Shown in pieces: positions 46,749-58,126 of a DNA stretch of 64,000 nt. Numbering within the stretch: the first letter of the stretch is position 1; each line of letters opens with the position of its first letter. The DNA is from Eublepharis macularius (taxonomy: Eukaryota > Chordata > Lepidosauria > Squamata > Eublepharidae), in contig NC_072801.1 of assembly GCF_028583425.1 (NCBI RefSeq), forward strand, positions 11,800,001 through 11,864,000, read 5' to 3'. The notes beneath the pieces were generated by a model. That model saw only the letters and a program-made list of their open reading frames with translations, ran no database searches and was not told where the DNA came from. The translations under genes were made by a program, and so were the position numbers.

Positions 46749-47689
46749 CTGCCACCATTTCAACTAGCCCCCATTTAATGTGACCGGAGTGTCTGAGGCC
46801 TGCGTGTGGGATGTTTTCCCTCAGCCAACCATTTAAAGTCTGCCAGCGTTGAACAAAACAAAAACAAAACTTTATTTACAAGAGGGAAGAGAGGAGTGAA
46901 CAGAATTTAAACTAATAAATTAGAATTCAACAGAGAACGGTTCAGTGTAACAGAAGGGGTCTGGAATCAGCCAGCAACATCTCTGCTGCCTCCCCTCAGC
47001 AGAGTCCAACCCTTTCCCCTCAGCTGCTCCCCAAAGCCCTCTTTCCCTCCAACCGACACTAGCTCTCACTGGCCCAGCAGTCCTCCCGCTCCCATTGGCT
47101 GTCTCTGATTATTTTAGAAGATTATTCATTTTTCAAATTAGATTTGGTATAACAATTAAAGAATTGGGCGTATTTGCTTTTGGTTTTGGCTAATTACTCT
47201 CCAGCTGCACATCCCTAGTTACAAGCTACTTACCCCTTTGTCTGCCATGAGTCAGAAAGTCCCCGAGGGGACGAGATGGTTTCCCCCGTAATTGACACAT
47301 GGACTCTAGAGGTGTTTGAAGGCAGGTGGGGGCCAGTCAATTTCATGGATTTATTTACAAGGCTTTGGCATGGTGTGATAATCCATTGCGCCAATGAGGA
47401 CAAAGGCTGAGGAATGAATGTGCTTTTCAGAAAGATCCCCTCAAGAGACCGACCAGCAGCATGCTTCCAGAATGCCTGTGACTAGATAGCGATGCCATAA
47501 CGGTTATACAAGGCGTGCGCCAAGGCTTACAGGTTCGTTACATCCTAAGCAAAATTTGGGGGATTATTTTGAATCACACTTCAACTGAAATTCAGTAGCG
47601 TCACTGCGGTGCCAAAGTCGATTTGGGTACAGATCTGGCCACAGACCAGATCAGCTTCAGATCACACCCAACTCATAACTCCATTACAT

Positions 47690-48512
47690 GATCAACTACA
47701 TGAAGCTACCTTCTCCTGAATCAGACTACTGGTTTATCAAGGTCTGTCTTGTGATAAATATTTGGAATACAAGTTGTCATATCTGGACATCACCCATGAT
47801 ATGATAGAAACTTTGAGTAGAAGTAAATTGAGTAAGTTAATCACAAGGCTTTTGAGGGATCCTGATTATAACACCACATTGGTTAGTGCTTGCAGAGTAT
47901 ATTATTCTTTTTCCGTTGGTATCCCTCCTCCGATAAAAATGCCAAATGATCTGTTTGAGTTAACTCTCCCAAAGTACAGAAGGGCATTTATGCTTGTGTG
48001 TTTGAACTTGCGATCGGTGGCAGTGTTACGGTTTTGTGGTATTCCATACTCTTTGTGGATGTGGCACTAACCAAATTGATTGTGTAGATGATATTCTTTT
48101 GGAGTGTCCTAAATTTCTAGATTGGAGAGCTAAATTGATTCTTCCTCTGCTGAAGCAGGATTTGATCTCTCTTGAAGCTAAATCTGCTTGGCTATTAAGA
48201 GATGAAAATAAACAAGTAACTTTTAGGTGTGGCTAAAGTTTTGGAGGTTGTTGTAAGATCACGTTGTTAACTCTGGCAGTAAACTCTAGGTAGGTGATGA
48301 CTCGCTGTTTATGTCTCTGGCTGAGGAAACAGCAATTAAGGAGAAGGTCTGTCTTGCCTGCTCTGACTGGCAGAGGCTCTACAGGGCCTCAAGCTGTGGT
48401 TTTTCACATCATCTCTGACCGGATTATTTTAGCTGGAGATGCCACGGATGATACCTGAGACCTTCCGCATGCCAAGCGGATGCTCTGCTGCTGAGCCACA
48501 GCCCCTTGCTGA
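47690..48512 (-). mobile_element. tRNA-derived SINE split by a LINE insertion
   Basis: The SINE's 3' part (TCAGACTACTGGTTTATC, to 47751) and its tRNA-like part (48344-48512, with CCAAGCGGATGCTCTGCTGC) are interrupted by the 592-bp LINE fragment. Rejoined, they match the family order at 34193 and 57196. Confidence 0.7.
47752..48343 (+). mobile_element. Non-LTR retrotransposon fragment, 592 bp, with 13-bp target duplication
   Basis: AAGGTCTGTCTTG at 47739-47751 and 48344-48356 frames the insertion. It carries two overlapping frames: one with ELTLPKYRRAFMLVCLNLRS, and then, one frame over, LCGCGTNQ and VDDILLECPKFLDWRAKLIL. This is the CxC...LLxC zinc-knuckle pattern found after the reverse transcriptase of several non-LTR clades. 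A frameshift lies between them near 48060. No poly(A) tail; the 3' end is AGCAATTAAGGAG. Clade not assigned. Confidence 0.65.
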
Positions 48513-48540
48513 TCCTTCCATTCATATATTTAGCTTTATT

Positions 48541-48859
48541 CAGGGCTTTTTTTCTGGGGAAAGAGGTGGTGGAACTCAGGACCGCACAATGACATCACTT
48601 TGGGTCAGCTGGAACAAGGGGGGAGTTTTTTAAACTTTAAATCGCCCTCGGTGAAAATGGTCACATGGCCGGTGACCCCGCCCCCTGATCTCCAGACAGA
48701 GGGGAGTTTAGATTGCCCTCCGCGCCACTCCAGCGGTGCGGAGGGCAATCTAAACTCCCCTCTGTCTGGAGATCAGGGGGCGGGGCCACCGGCCATGTGA
48801 CCATTTTTAAGAGGTGCCAGAACTCTGTTCCACTGTGTTCCAGCTGAAAAAAAGCCCTG
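48541..48859 (+). mobile_element. Fold-back hAT-type MITE, copy J
   Basis: Perfect 8-bp duplication GCTTTATT (48533-48540 / 48860-48867). Near-perfect complementary arms around CCGCGCCACTCCAGCGGTGC. Confidence 0.95.
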
Positions 48860-48867
48860 GCTTTATT

Positions 48868-51660
48868 CCATGCTCCCTCAAGCTTCTGTATAATGGAATA
48901 ATCATCCATCTGCTAATCTTTGCATGTGATTTTGGCTTGGGCCACTGGCAATCCTGAGACAAGAAGGAATGGGATGGGGGCAATGTACAAAAATCCAGCA
49001 TTTTGCAGCTCTGTGATTAAGCCTATCCACTACGTGCAATGGCTTAGTTTCATCTTGGGGTCCTTTGCTGCCAACCCGAGGCCGGGACAGCACTTCAGCA
49101 GAAATCTGAAGAGAAACATCTAACCTGGTGCATTCATTATCCCTGTATCTGATCTCCATTTAACTTCACAGGGAGAGACGCTCCCCTTCCCCCAGACCAT
49201 GCTGTCTGCTACTGCAAAATGATTGACAGCTTAGCCTCCAGCTGGCAGGCTAGCGCTAAAAAAGAAAATCAAATACTGTGAAATAAAGTTGGTAGGAAAT
49301 CCATTGCGGGCTTCCTATAATACAAAAATTATTTGATCGGCTGGACATAGCAGACCAGAATAGAAAAGCTTTCTAATTTTTTTAAATTATTACAAGATAT
49401 GGAATTACAGGTCGCAACTAGTAAATTATGAATTTCCCTTTTCTTAAAAAAATTATATAAATAACCTCCCAAGTCCCATTTCAAGTACCATCTTTTCTGA
49501 AAACACTTTCACCTTAACACTGTGCAGGCTGTTCTTGCTTGGTGCACATCCACTCTTAGCCGAGACAATCACCTATAAAACTGGGAGGATTTTTTGTTTG
49601 TTTTGGGGAGAGAAAAAAACAAACAGAGACTCTTATTTTTATATATGCTTATACATGCTTTTATGGAAGAAAATAATGCCAAATGATAAAGCAGTTTGCT
49701 GTGAATAGGCGGGGAAAACTGATTGCTTGATTTAAGATTTTAAAGTGGACAAATTTTCTCTCGCTGCCAGATATAAAGCCTTTGAAATCTGCATTCTTCA
49801 AAGGGCCAGGTATAAAACAGCACACAACCAGTGTTGGCTGAGGATGCAGGCTGTGCCACTGCAATTTATTTTAGCTCTACACTGGTCCCATTGAGGTTAG
49901 CAGGTATAGATGAAGGATGAGGCCTTGGCACTTGGTGGATTGTTCTGTAAGTCTTCGTCTGCCAAGACTAAGAATGGAAATACATGTTGCGAGTTACCTG
50001 GGGATGCTCAAGTGCAGGATTTTATGTGTGGTCCTCAATTCATGTGCAGGCTGTTCTTGCTTGGTGCACATGCAATGCCACTTTCATGGGAGCTCTCTGT
50101 GTGTGACTGCATCTGTCCAGAGGGCAGAGGGCTAATTCATCTCTGTTTTCGCTGTGAGAACAAGTACTGTAGGCGCCTTTGACTTGCCAATTTGCATTTC
50201 TGTAAGGTTTGAGAAAGTGTCAAGATCTGCATTTCAATGAATTGATGTGGGAGGTGGGGGAAACTGGGATATTTTTAGCAATTGAGGAGGAACTGATATC
50301 ACCTGTGTGAATGTACTCATGTAGAGCAAACTGAAGTGTGACTATGCAGGTGAGTATATGGAAAGTTGGAGGGGGGACATGTGAAATGAGGTTCACTTGG
50401 GCGCCCCTAGGTACTTAGTAATGTGCATTTCCACCCTATAGCTGTATCTACACCACAGACTTAGGTTGCAATTCTGAGAGCACTTCTTTGGGAGTTTTAT
50501 ATTTTTAAAATTTATTTATAGTCTGCCTTTCTAACCGAGGCCCAAGGCAGATTACACAGTGCAAGTCAGTAAGATCAACAGCTAGGGCGTTCACTGAACA
50601 AACAGGGTACAGGTTGTAGAAATTTGAAAAAAACCAGTATAAACCTGAGAGATGAAACATTGTTGAAAGCAAAGCATAACAAGATGTAGGACTATATCTA
50701 CATCAACAGACAGTACCCAGTAGAATAGTCAACAGTCCCAGTCCCTTTATCAAGGCATCTTGCTGAGCCCCACTGAATGAGACTTATTTCTGAGTAGACC
50801 TGCTTAGGATTGCTCACTAAGGGAGTCCATGTCCCCTGTGAACATTTTCAGCAGTGCTGAAATGCCTTTTTGATGGTTTTCCAGCACATCTTTGGAAAAA
50901 CTACAGTAACATGACTCTCAGTGATGTCACCCCATAGGCAGAAACCATTGGCTAGGCACTGTTGTGACATCGCCAATGCATGATATTCAATTGGGTAGAA
51001 TCCATCCATGTCACTAAAGCAAGGAGGGGGAGATGCCATAGCAGCAGGTAAGAGAAAGAAAGCACCACTTAAATATTTTGGGGTGGGGGGGGAATGTCTA
51101 CCTTTCTGAAATTGTGAGTTTCTGTCTGCAAAACTGAAATTGCAGAATGTTCCATACAGCTTGGTTTAACAGTATTTCCCTCTCCCTCTGTGAATTGTAG
51201 CTTTGTGAGAGGGGCATCTCAAACAGAGAGTACTCCGTACTTCACTAAACTACGATTCTCAGGATTCTCTGGAGGAAAGTGCATCACCCAAACTGGTACA
51301 AAAATTACACGCACGTGTAGTGAAAATACATTCTGAGAGCAGCTCTGCTACTGGGCAAAGTGGAATCTCAGTCACGGCATACATTCTTTCATGGTCTGAA
51401 GCGTGTGAGTCCTTGGCTTCCAAGTCCAAGCAACCTCTCCGTTGGTGGATGGGTGAGTCTTCTCCAGTCTCCTCCGTGGGGTCTAAGCTCCTATCCCGAT
51501 TTTACGTTCATAGACAAAGATGCCCTTTGAGATCACCAGCCTTCAGCAGATGCCGTCCTGAAGGGACGGGTGCTTGTGGTGCAGGAGCAAAGCCTGCTTC
51601 CTCACCAGCCGATGATGCCAAGGTAGCATCTGGGGATGCCCTTTGCCGAAGACACGCAGT
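48868..51660. other. Intergenic DNA between the MITE cluster and the CARD11 3' end
   Basis: Mostly single copy. It includes a 29-bp exact direct repeat (49521-49549 and 50043-50071), a LINE/SINE tail-like fragment at about 50500-50600 (TTTATAGTCTGCCTTTCTAA, GGCCCAAGGCAGATTACAC) and a G run near 51085. No exon recognised. Confidence 0.5.
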
Positions 51661-51661
51661 T

Positions 51662-51667
51662 TTTATT
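51662..51667 (-). terminator. CARD11: Possible CARD11 polyadenylation signal
   Basis: AATAAA on the minus strand 152 bases beyond the CARD11 stop codon, in AAAAATAAAAACTG. It is the nearest canonical signal. A longer 3' UTR using a more distal site is also possible. Confidence 0.4.
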
Positions 51668-51818
51668 TTTCTCTGGTATGCACCATCCTGCTGGTTTCTG
51701 AGGACGTCCGGTGGGAAAAGATGGAACAGTGGTAGCAGGCTGTACCTCAGGGAGTCTCTCCAAGCTTCTGGAACCCGTTCAACCAGAAGATCTGTTTTTT
51801 GCAAGCTGGATCCCCATT

Positions 51819-52023
51819 TCACAACTGCTCCTCGTCAATCCAGATGGTTTTGCGCTGCTCTTCACCAACTTTCTCCTTGATTATCCGGAGGAGGTCCTCT
51901 ATGCTGCTCCACGTATCGACCTCTAGAGGAGCGTAAAGGCAGGGCAAGGCCTCCAGTTCTTTTTCATTCTGACGGCACATCCGTAGGAGCTCATCCTCCA
52001 CCTCCGGCTTTGGTAGCAGCTTC
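51819..52023 (-). CDS. CARD11: CARD11 last coding exon (end of GUK-like domain and C-terminus)
   Basis: CARD11 (CARMA1) is the CARD-MAGUK scaffold that, after PKC phosphorylation, nucleates BCL10-MALT1 filaments and activates NF-kB downstream of antigen receptors. This exon starts after an acceptor (TTTATGTCTCAG|G) in phase 2 and reads KLLPKPEVEDELLRMCRQN, then KELEALPCLYAPLEVDTW and, at the end, EEQRKTIWIDEEQL and TGA. This matches the C-terminus of vertebrate CARD11, whose human form as I recall it ends KTIWVDEDQL. The first base completes an Arg codon (AG|G) with the previous exon. Confidence 0.97.
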
Positions 52024-52483
52024 CTGAGACATAAAAAAAGGCACACATGATGGTATCTGACATGTATGCTTCCCCCCACACCTTTCAAGAAATCCCTGCT
52101 GTCACCTTCTGCACTTTTGAACAGAAATGGACTGAAGTTGATGGCAATGGCCAACCATGGCAGCACACTTGGGTTTAATCCGGATGTTACTCTGGCTGCT
52201 TCCATGTGAGGGTTTGCTCTGGCAGCAGGGGCAAGCATGAGGGAGTACCATGGAGAACACTTCACATGTGAACCCCCTGTTTCTGCTGCGAATGCCTTTG
52301 CATTAGCAATTAGCACTACGCAATCAAGTCATTTGGTACATTTAAACTGAAATTATTGGCTCCTAATCTGAGTTACACATAAATCAAAGCGAAATCAACA
52401 GGACAAGTACACATGGGCACAAGAAGCTACCAAATCATACAAGTGGTTTATCAAGATCAGTCTTGTCTCCTCTTACTGAAAGC

Positions 52484-52743
52484 CAGGGCTTTTTTTCAGC
52501 TGGAACGCAGTGGAACGGAGTTCTGGAACCTCTTGAAAATGGTCACATGGCTGGTGGCCCCGCCCCCTGATCTCCAGGCAGAGGGGAGTGTAGATTGCCC
52601 TCTGTGCCGCTGAGTGGCGCAGAGGGCAATCTAAGCTCCCCTCTGTCTGGAGGTCAGGGGGCGGGGCCACCAGCCATGTGATCATTTTCTCCGAGGGCAA
52701 CCCACTGAGTTCCACCGCCTCTTTCCACAGAAAAAAAGCCCTG
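52484..52743 (-). mobile_element. Fold-back hAT-type MITE, copy K, in a CARD11 intron
   Basis: Perfect 8-bp duplication CTGAAAGC (52476-52483 / 52744-52751). Sits between the last two coding exons of CARD11, about 460 bp from the last exon's acceptor. Confidence 0.95.
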
Positions 52744-53615
52744 CTGAAAGCTGTTTGGCCAGTGGCAGAAGACCATGTGGTCAGGTGATATTCCACAATG
52801 GGCCAGATAGTTCCTTCCCTAGACTCTGTTCAGAGTAACCGTGAGGCGGGGAAAGCTCAAGTTCCTTCTGCACCTGTGCTGCAGGCCAATCCGGAGCAGG
52901 AATAGCGTGTGCAGGGGAAAAGCCGAACATGTAAGTCGTGTATGACTATGACACAGTTCACAAGTTGGCATAGCGGTCCCCACTGTCTCATACCTTCTGA
53001 ACATGGTCTTGTGGAAATCAACCCTCATTCTTTCACCTGTATAAATCAGGCCTAATTTCCCGTTACTGTGTGCAACTTCTCTCCTTCCTTTCTGTCTCCC
53101 CAAGAAATAGTAGACCTCCCACTTTTATTGGCTTCCTCCTTCTTGTTGCCCGGTGATCACACCACCCCACTTTTTTGAGCCACTCCAGTTTTCCAGGCTC
53201 CTAGAGGTAAGATGACCTTCCTTTGCAACACACACAAGAAGGTCATACAAAATAAAAACTTTTAAAATTGTGAAGAAAATAAAAAATAATAAAGGTTTGT
53301 GGAGGGTGCAGTGGAGGATATCAGAGGTAGCTAGATTTCATACGGCAGGTGCACACTTAACAGGAGAAACAACAAATTTCCTTCCAGTCCAGTTGCCCCG
53401 TTTTTATGGTGCCAGTGGCTACTGGGCAGCCTGGATTTGGGCACCCATGATTATCGTGTTGTTATTTCTAAAGACGGGGGTAGATCTCATCCTATGATGG
53501 AACAACACAAGATTTGAAAAGGATACCTGAGACGGAGGAAATAGCACATCTCTTTGACAAAAGGCTGATAATGTTGAACAGCAAACATGCTGGAATACTA
53601 GATCAATCCACATAC

Positions 53616-53731
53616 CTGAACCTCTTGATGTTTTTTTCTGAGACTCTAATAAAGAGAACAATGGGGTAGATCTTAGCCTTGATTAAATCCTTTGTGCAGC
53701 TGATCCCAGCTTCAAGCAGACAATGTTTGTT
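53616..53731 (-). CDS. CARD11: CARD11 exon, GUK-like domain
   Basis: After the acceptor TTTACAG the exon reads [20 protein letters not shown] and then [18 protein letters not shown], ending in AG with a GTATG donor (phase 2). The peptide is nearly identical to the vertebrate CARD11 guanylate-kinase-like domain, which is a catalytically inactive protein-interaction module in MAGUK proteins. Length 116 bp; phases agree with both neighbours. Confidence 0.97.
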
Positions 53732-54424
53732 CTGTAAACAGGAAGCCAGGAAAGGCCCGTGTGAGAACATTTTGGGTTTTGCAAGCACACAATCTTAAAT
53801 TGGATCAGGCAAATCATGTCCCATTGATCACAGTCCAGACAGAGTGACTTACATTGAAAGGCACTGCAGCTTTTAATGTCTCCCGGGCCTCCCCTTTTTT
53901 GCTCATATTTCCCAGTATCTACCTTTTCTGCTCTAGGTCTACTACACCCCTTGGCCAACCATATGTTTCTTACAGTGCAAGTCAATGGGCTTAGACTGGA
54001 GTAACTCTGCTTAGGATTGCCCAGCCAATCTACTCCACTCCTCTTCCCTTGATGTCCCTTATGCTTGGAACCCCTCCCCAAACACTTATACTGCACCAGC
54101 AACTCCTCTCTAAACTCCCTCTTTACTAGCTAATCACGTGATTCCCCAACATGGCGCCCCAATGTGTTTCCTGTCACCTTCCAAGGATCTTTAAAAGAAA
54201 AAAAAAAGTAGAGATCTTTGGGTGGCTTCCTACTAGCTGATGACCAAAACAGTGATCTCATCCTGGGCAGATGCATCACAGCCATGTACCTTGGCTTGGC
54301 CGCAGACACGGGCATTCTTACGGTTTTTAGCTGGGCAAACTCTACCTGTAGCTGTATGCAGGGAGCAAACTCTCCCCCTTTCTTTGGAAGCTGAATTCAA
54401 ATATCTTTTCTTCCAAAGCAAAAT

Positions 54425-55345
54425 AGCAAAGAGTCCAGTAGCACCTTTAAGACTAATCAACTTTATTGTAGCATAAGCTTTCGAGAACCAAGCTCTCTTC
54501 ATCAGCTGCATTGTCAGCTTTCGAGAACCACAGCTCTCTTTGACAGATGCATCACCAGCTTTTGAGAACCACAGCTCTCTTCGTCAGATGCATCACCAGC
54601 TTTTGAGAACCACAGCTCTCTTTGTCAGATGCATCTGACGAAGAGAGCTGTGGTTCTCAAAAGCTTAGGCTACAATAAAGTTGGTTAGTCTTAAAGGTGC
54701 TACTGGGCCGATTCCAGACGGGCACAAGTAAAGCGAGTGCTTTCGCTTTTCCAGCAACCTCACTTGTAAAAACCCGTAATGTCCCGTCCCTGCTTACCTC
54801 CGGTTCATGGCGCTGTGTTGCGCTCCAGAAGTGGACGGTGTGAACGCCGTATTGCGGGTTTGCACACTTCTGGACACTTCGTCACCGTGGAGAGGCCCTC
54901 CCCTTTTCCTCCTTCCTTTGTCGGCCGGCCGGCAACAATATTCCCTTAATTTTTTTTTTAAACCGGGCGCCATTTGCGCAGTGGCACGTTTGCACAAATG
55001 CACAAAAGTTGACGCTGCGTATTCGCATACCTGCACATTTGCGCATTTGCGCAAAACACGTAAATTTTTTTTTAAAAAAACTGAAATGCGAACCAATGAA
55101 GGCCCCCGACGTCAACTGTGACGGGGAGGAAACAACCAATCCCGGGTACCTCAGTTGGCCGTGCGAACATCCGGAAGCGGGATGGCACGGCACGCTGCGA
55201 GACAAAGCGGATGGAGACGAAAGTGAACGTGTGGCCGGTAAGCGATTATTTCCGCAGAAAAACCGCAATTTCTGGCCATCTGGAATCGGCCCTGGACTCT
55301 TGACTATTGTGCTACTACAGACTAACACAGCTAACTCCTCTGGCT
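54425..55345. repeat. GTAGCACC/GGTGCTAC repeat with internal tandem array, split by a GGCC-ended element
   Basis: Left and right arms as at 44735, plus about four tandem units of roughly 60 bp or less (GAGAACCACAGCTCTCTT-CGTCAGATGCATC type) at about 54475-54650. The right arm is broken after GGTGCTACTG by the 54706-55291 element and resumes at CTGGACTC, ending near GCTAACTCCTCTGG. Confidence 0.7.
54706..55291. mobile_element. DNA transposon-like element, GGCCGATTCC ends, CTG target duplication
   Basis: GGCCGATTCCAGACGG and CCATCTGGAATCGGCC are inverted ends. The host repeat reads GCTACTGGACTC elsewhere. Here CTG is found on both sides, so the element duplicated 3 bp. This fits a Harbinger-like mechanism. 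The interior is CpG-rich with no recognised transposase. Confidence 0.7.
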
Positions 55346-55539
55346 CTGTCTCCCAAAGCAAAGAGCTAATTCAAGTCTTTCTCCACAGCCCGGAGGCATC
55401 TTCAAGGAGCTCGCATTCACCACAGCATGGTTGGCATAGACCTTGCCCAACATTATCTGCAAGCTTCAAATGTTTTGTGATTAGTGTGACCCCTGTGGCA
55501 GTCATGTTACGACTAGACCTGCCCTTGCGCCAGCAGTTT

Positions 55540-56345
55540 TGTGGTGGTGCTCACTGCAGTAGAAAGTGCTGTCAAGTCTTATCCGACTTATGGCAACCCC
55601 TGGTGGGGTTTTCAAGGCAAGAGACTAAGGCTGAATCCACACTTCCTTTTTGTTTCTGCGCCTTTTTCGCAACTGCGATGCTGTTCAAGCAGATACTCAC
55701 ACGCTTTCCCATTCCGCGTGTTCCCCGCTATCACCACGCCACAATTATGCCTCCTTTCCGTACCACGGGAGAATGGCGGAAATCTGTTTTTTCCCGGCCC
55801 TTTTTTTTAAAAAAAATGGGCTTTCATAGCGCATTTGCACAATAAAGAAAGGTCGGTATACCGCAAAACCTACTTTAGTGAGCAGCGGTTTGTGCGGGAA
55901 AAGAAACAGATGATGGTCCTTTATCTTACCATCAGTTATTTCCTGCTCTCGGCTTTGAATGGAATCTGGCTTTTCCCTGGCTCTGCCTACATAAGAGTCG
56001 GAATATCAGTATAGCGCAAAATTAACTTTTTTTTAAAGGGAAGTGATATGCGCCATCAATGCTGATGACGGAGGAGAGAACCACCCACTATAACGCTTTA
56101 CTCAGTGGCGTGTGGAGAACTGATTGCGCCACAAAGACGCACTGGGAGGGTGAATGTGCTGATGCACAGCATGGTAGTGGAATGAAGCCAACTGCCATGA
56201 CTGCGCAGGATAAGCGGACGGTGAGTGCGTGTGGATTTGGCCGAACATTGCCTGCCTCTGAAACCCTGGTCTTCTTCAGAGGTCTCCCGTCCAATTACTA
56301 GCCAAGGCCAACCCTGCTTAGCTTCTGAGATCTGATGGGGTCGGG
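55540..56345. mobile_element. 5S-rRNA-derived SINE (antisense), split by another element
   Basis: The right part (56285-56345) contains CCAACCCTGCTTAGCTTCTG + AGATCTGATGGGGTCGGGC, the antisense of the 5S rRNA internal promoter region. The left part (TATGGCAACCCCTGGTGGGG, TTTTCAAGGCAAGAGAC) is the usual body of this SINE. A 614-bp element (55629-56242) interrupts it. Confidence 0.65.
55629..56242. mobile_element. DNA transposon-like element, GGCTGAATCCACAC ends (614 bp)
   Basis: GGCTGAATCCACACTT and GTGTGGATTTGGCC are imperfect inverted ends, resembling the GGCC-ended palindromic elements nearby. It lies within a 5S-derived SINE. The target duplication is unclear because about 20 bases of the SINE seem lost. 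CpG-rich; no transposase seen. Confidence 0.55.
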
Positions 56346-57195
56346 CTTGCCTTCACTACTCTTCCACAAAATTCCTCAAATGTCTACAAGGTCCAAACAA
56401 GGTTGGGGACCTTGGTTTAACCTCTTGGTCCTCCATCCTGATTTGAAGATGAAATAGGCCTGTTCAATTTTTGATCATACGCATCCCATTCCTCCCTCTT
56501 TTTCTTATTTGCTTCTCTTCTTTCTATTGCCTTTCCCACTATCAGCATTTCAGAGGTAAGCCCCTTGGGGCAGGGACCTGTGGTGCTGGGGTGACACTTG
56601 ACGATAACAGGGGCACAGTCCCCTTTTTGTGAGATCTTAAAAGCTGGGAGGAAAGCAAGCCCCCACGTGTACCACTACAGCTATTTCAAAGCCTCCAAAT
56701 CTCATAGAGCAGTGACGTATAAAGACATCCAAAATCTTTTCAGGTCCAAAATCTTCCCATCTGATGTGGAGACCAAGAACTAAATCTATTCCTCCCCGCT
56801 TCTGTTTTTCAGTTTGTTCACCAAAAAAAATGGAGCATATTTCCAAGTGAGAATTAACTGATTATGCAAAATTAAAGTATCGTGCACAAAACGTACGCGC
56901 ACAACTTTGTTTGTTCAGATGCAACATATTATTCTAATTACTCCTCAAAACGGGAGGGTGGGAGGAGGGAATACTCTTCCCCTTGTCTTTCCCCTGCTGT
57001 GTAACAAGCATCCAGCATTGGATGCCATCTGTTCGGCCTTGACATTAATATCTTTGTTCCGTACATGCCTGTCTCTTGCTATGCTAGGGCTCAAACCAGC
57101 CTTAATTTTTTTAAAAGAGATCCTTCCATATAAGCCATTTTCAGATATTCATTGTGGCAAGCGCCAGGCCCCTCCCTGCTTTGAAACATACATGC

Positions 57196-57348
57196 AGCCC
57201 TGCCTTCTACTGGATCAGACCATTAATCTATCAAAACCAGTCTTTACTACACAGACCGGCGGCCAGGGTCTCAAGTGGAAGTCTTTCACGTCATCTTTTA
57301 GCTGGAGGTGCTAGGATTGAACCTGGCAGATCCACAGTTCCCTCCCAT
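57196..57348 (-). mobile_element. tRNA-derived SINE fragment
   Basis: TACTGGATCAGACCATTAAT, GGAAGTCTTTCACGTCATC and GCTAGGATTGAACCTGGCAG are antisense SINE body and box B. A palindromic MITE abuts its end. Confidence 0.6.
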
Positions 57349-57519
57349 GGCCGTTTCCACACGGCTCCCCGCTGCTCGTAACAACCCGGAATATCGCAAA
57401 AAAACCGTGGAAGATCGTATTTTCTCGCGCAAATCTCGTGCGAGAAAACGCGATCTTCTGAGTTTTTTTCGCGATATTCCGGGTTGTTACGAGCAGCGGG
57501 GAGCTGTGTGGAAACGGCC
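57349..57519. mobile_element. Palindromic MITE, GGCCGTTTCCACAC ends
   Basis: The two arms (GGCCGTTTCCACACGGCTCC and its complement) pair nearly throughout, with a TTCTCGCGCAAATCTCGTG centre. Same family as 37558-37748. Lies in a CARD11 intron. Confidence 0.78.
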
Positions 57520-58001
57520 CTTGTTTTCCCTATGCCTTTTCATAGGGTTCATGGTTGTTTGGAGAGAGTCCTGTGGCCGACATGCACCTTCTAACAGTTA
57601 TCTATAGAGGGGAGCGCAGCTGGGTGCTGGGATTTGGCTCCCTTTCTTACGCTGTCATTCTATCCATATTGAATGCTGAAAAGCACTATATAGGCAGCTG
57701 AGAATCTAAGGAATGAAAACAAGAGAGAATATAAGAACTAACAGCTACTTGGCTGAATCAGGGTGGCTCACACGGGAAGGAAATAATGACTGGATGGGGG
57801 GAAGGGATGGGAAGCGGAAGGAAAGAAGGAAAAGAAAGAAAAAGTTTTTAAAAAGATATGTGAATCTTAATATTTAATTGAAAAAATTAAATATACTGGC
57901 TTTTGAGACAGAATCTGGGAAAGATAACCCGTCATACTTTGAATGATTTACAAAAGGTAGATTTCATATGCTGCCTAATGACAGAGTGCAAATTCAATTA
58001 C

Positions 58002-58126
58002 CTTGGCAGCAACAGCCTCGATGTTTGCAGGAAAAATACACTCATAGGTGTGTGGATTTCTTTCTCTGGAGTAGATTATCATTTCGGATTCATTTCTCCT
58101 CAAGAATTCTTCCTTGGTTATGATCT
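58002..58126 (-). CDS. CARD11: CARD11 exon, GUK-like domain
   Basis: The acceptor TTCTTTTCCAG precedes AGATCATAACC. With the G from the preceding exon it reads [20 protein letters not shown] and then [19 protein letters not shown] with AAK at the end, before GTAATTG (phase 0 end). It matches the segment of human CARD11 that leads into NKHCLLEAG. The overlapping + strand frame is a shadow. Confidence 0.96.

Noticed and set aside
51320-51880. 186-residue + strand open frame over the CARD11 last exon
   Set aside because: It overlaps the certain CARD11 C-terminus in antisense and has no recognisable domain; treated as a chance frame.
53222-53290. AATAAA-type words near a CARD11 intron as an alternative gene end
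   Set aside because: They lie between two exons that join in phase to the last exon, so they are intronic A-rich DNA.
55009-55845. 278-residue + strand open frame
   Set aside because: It runs through two unrelated transposon-like elements and a SINE. The length comes from CpG-rich inserted DNA, not a gene.
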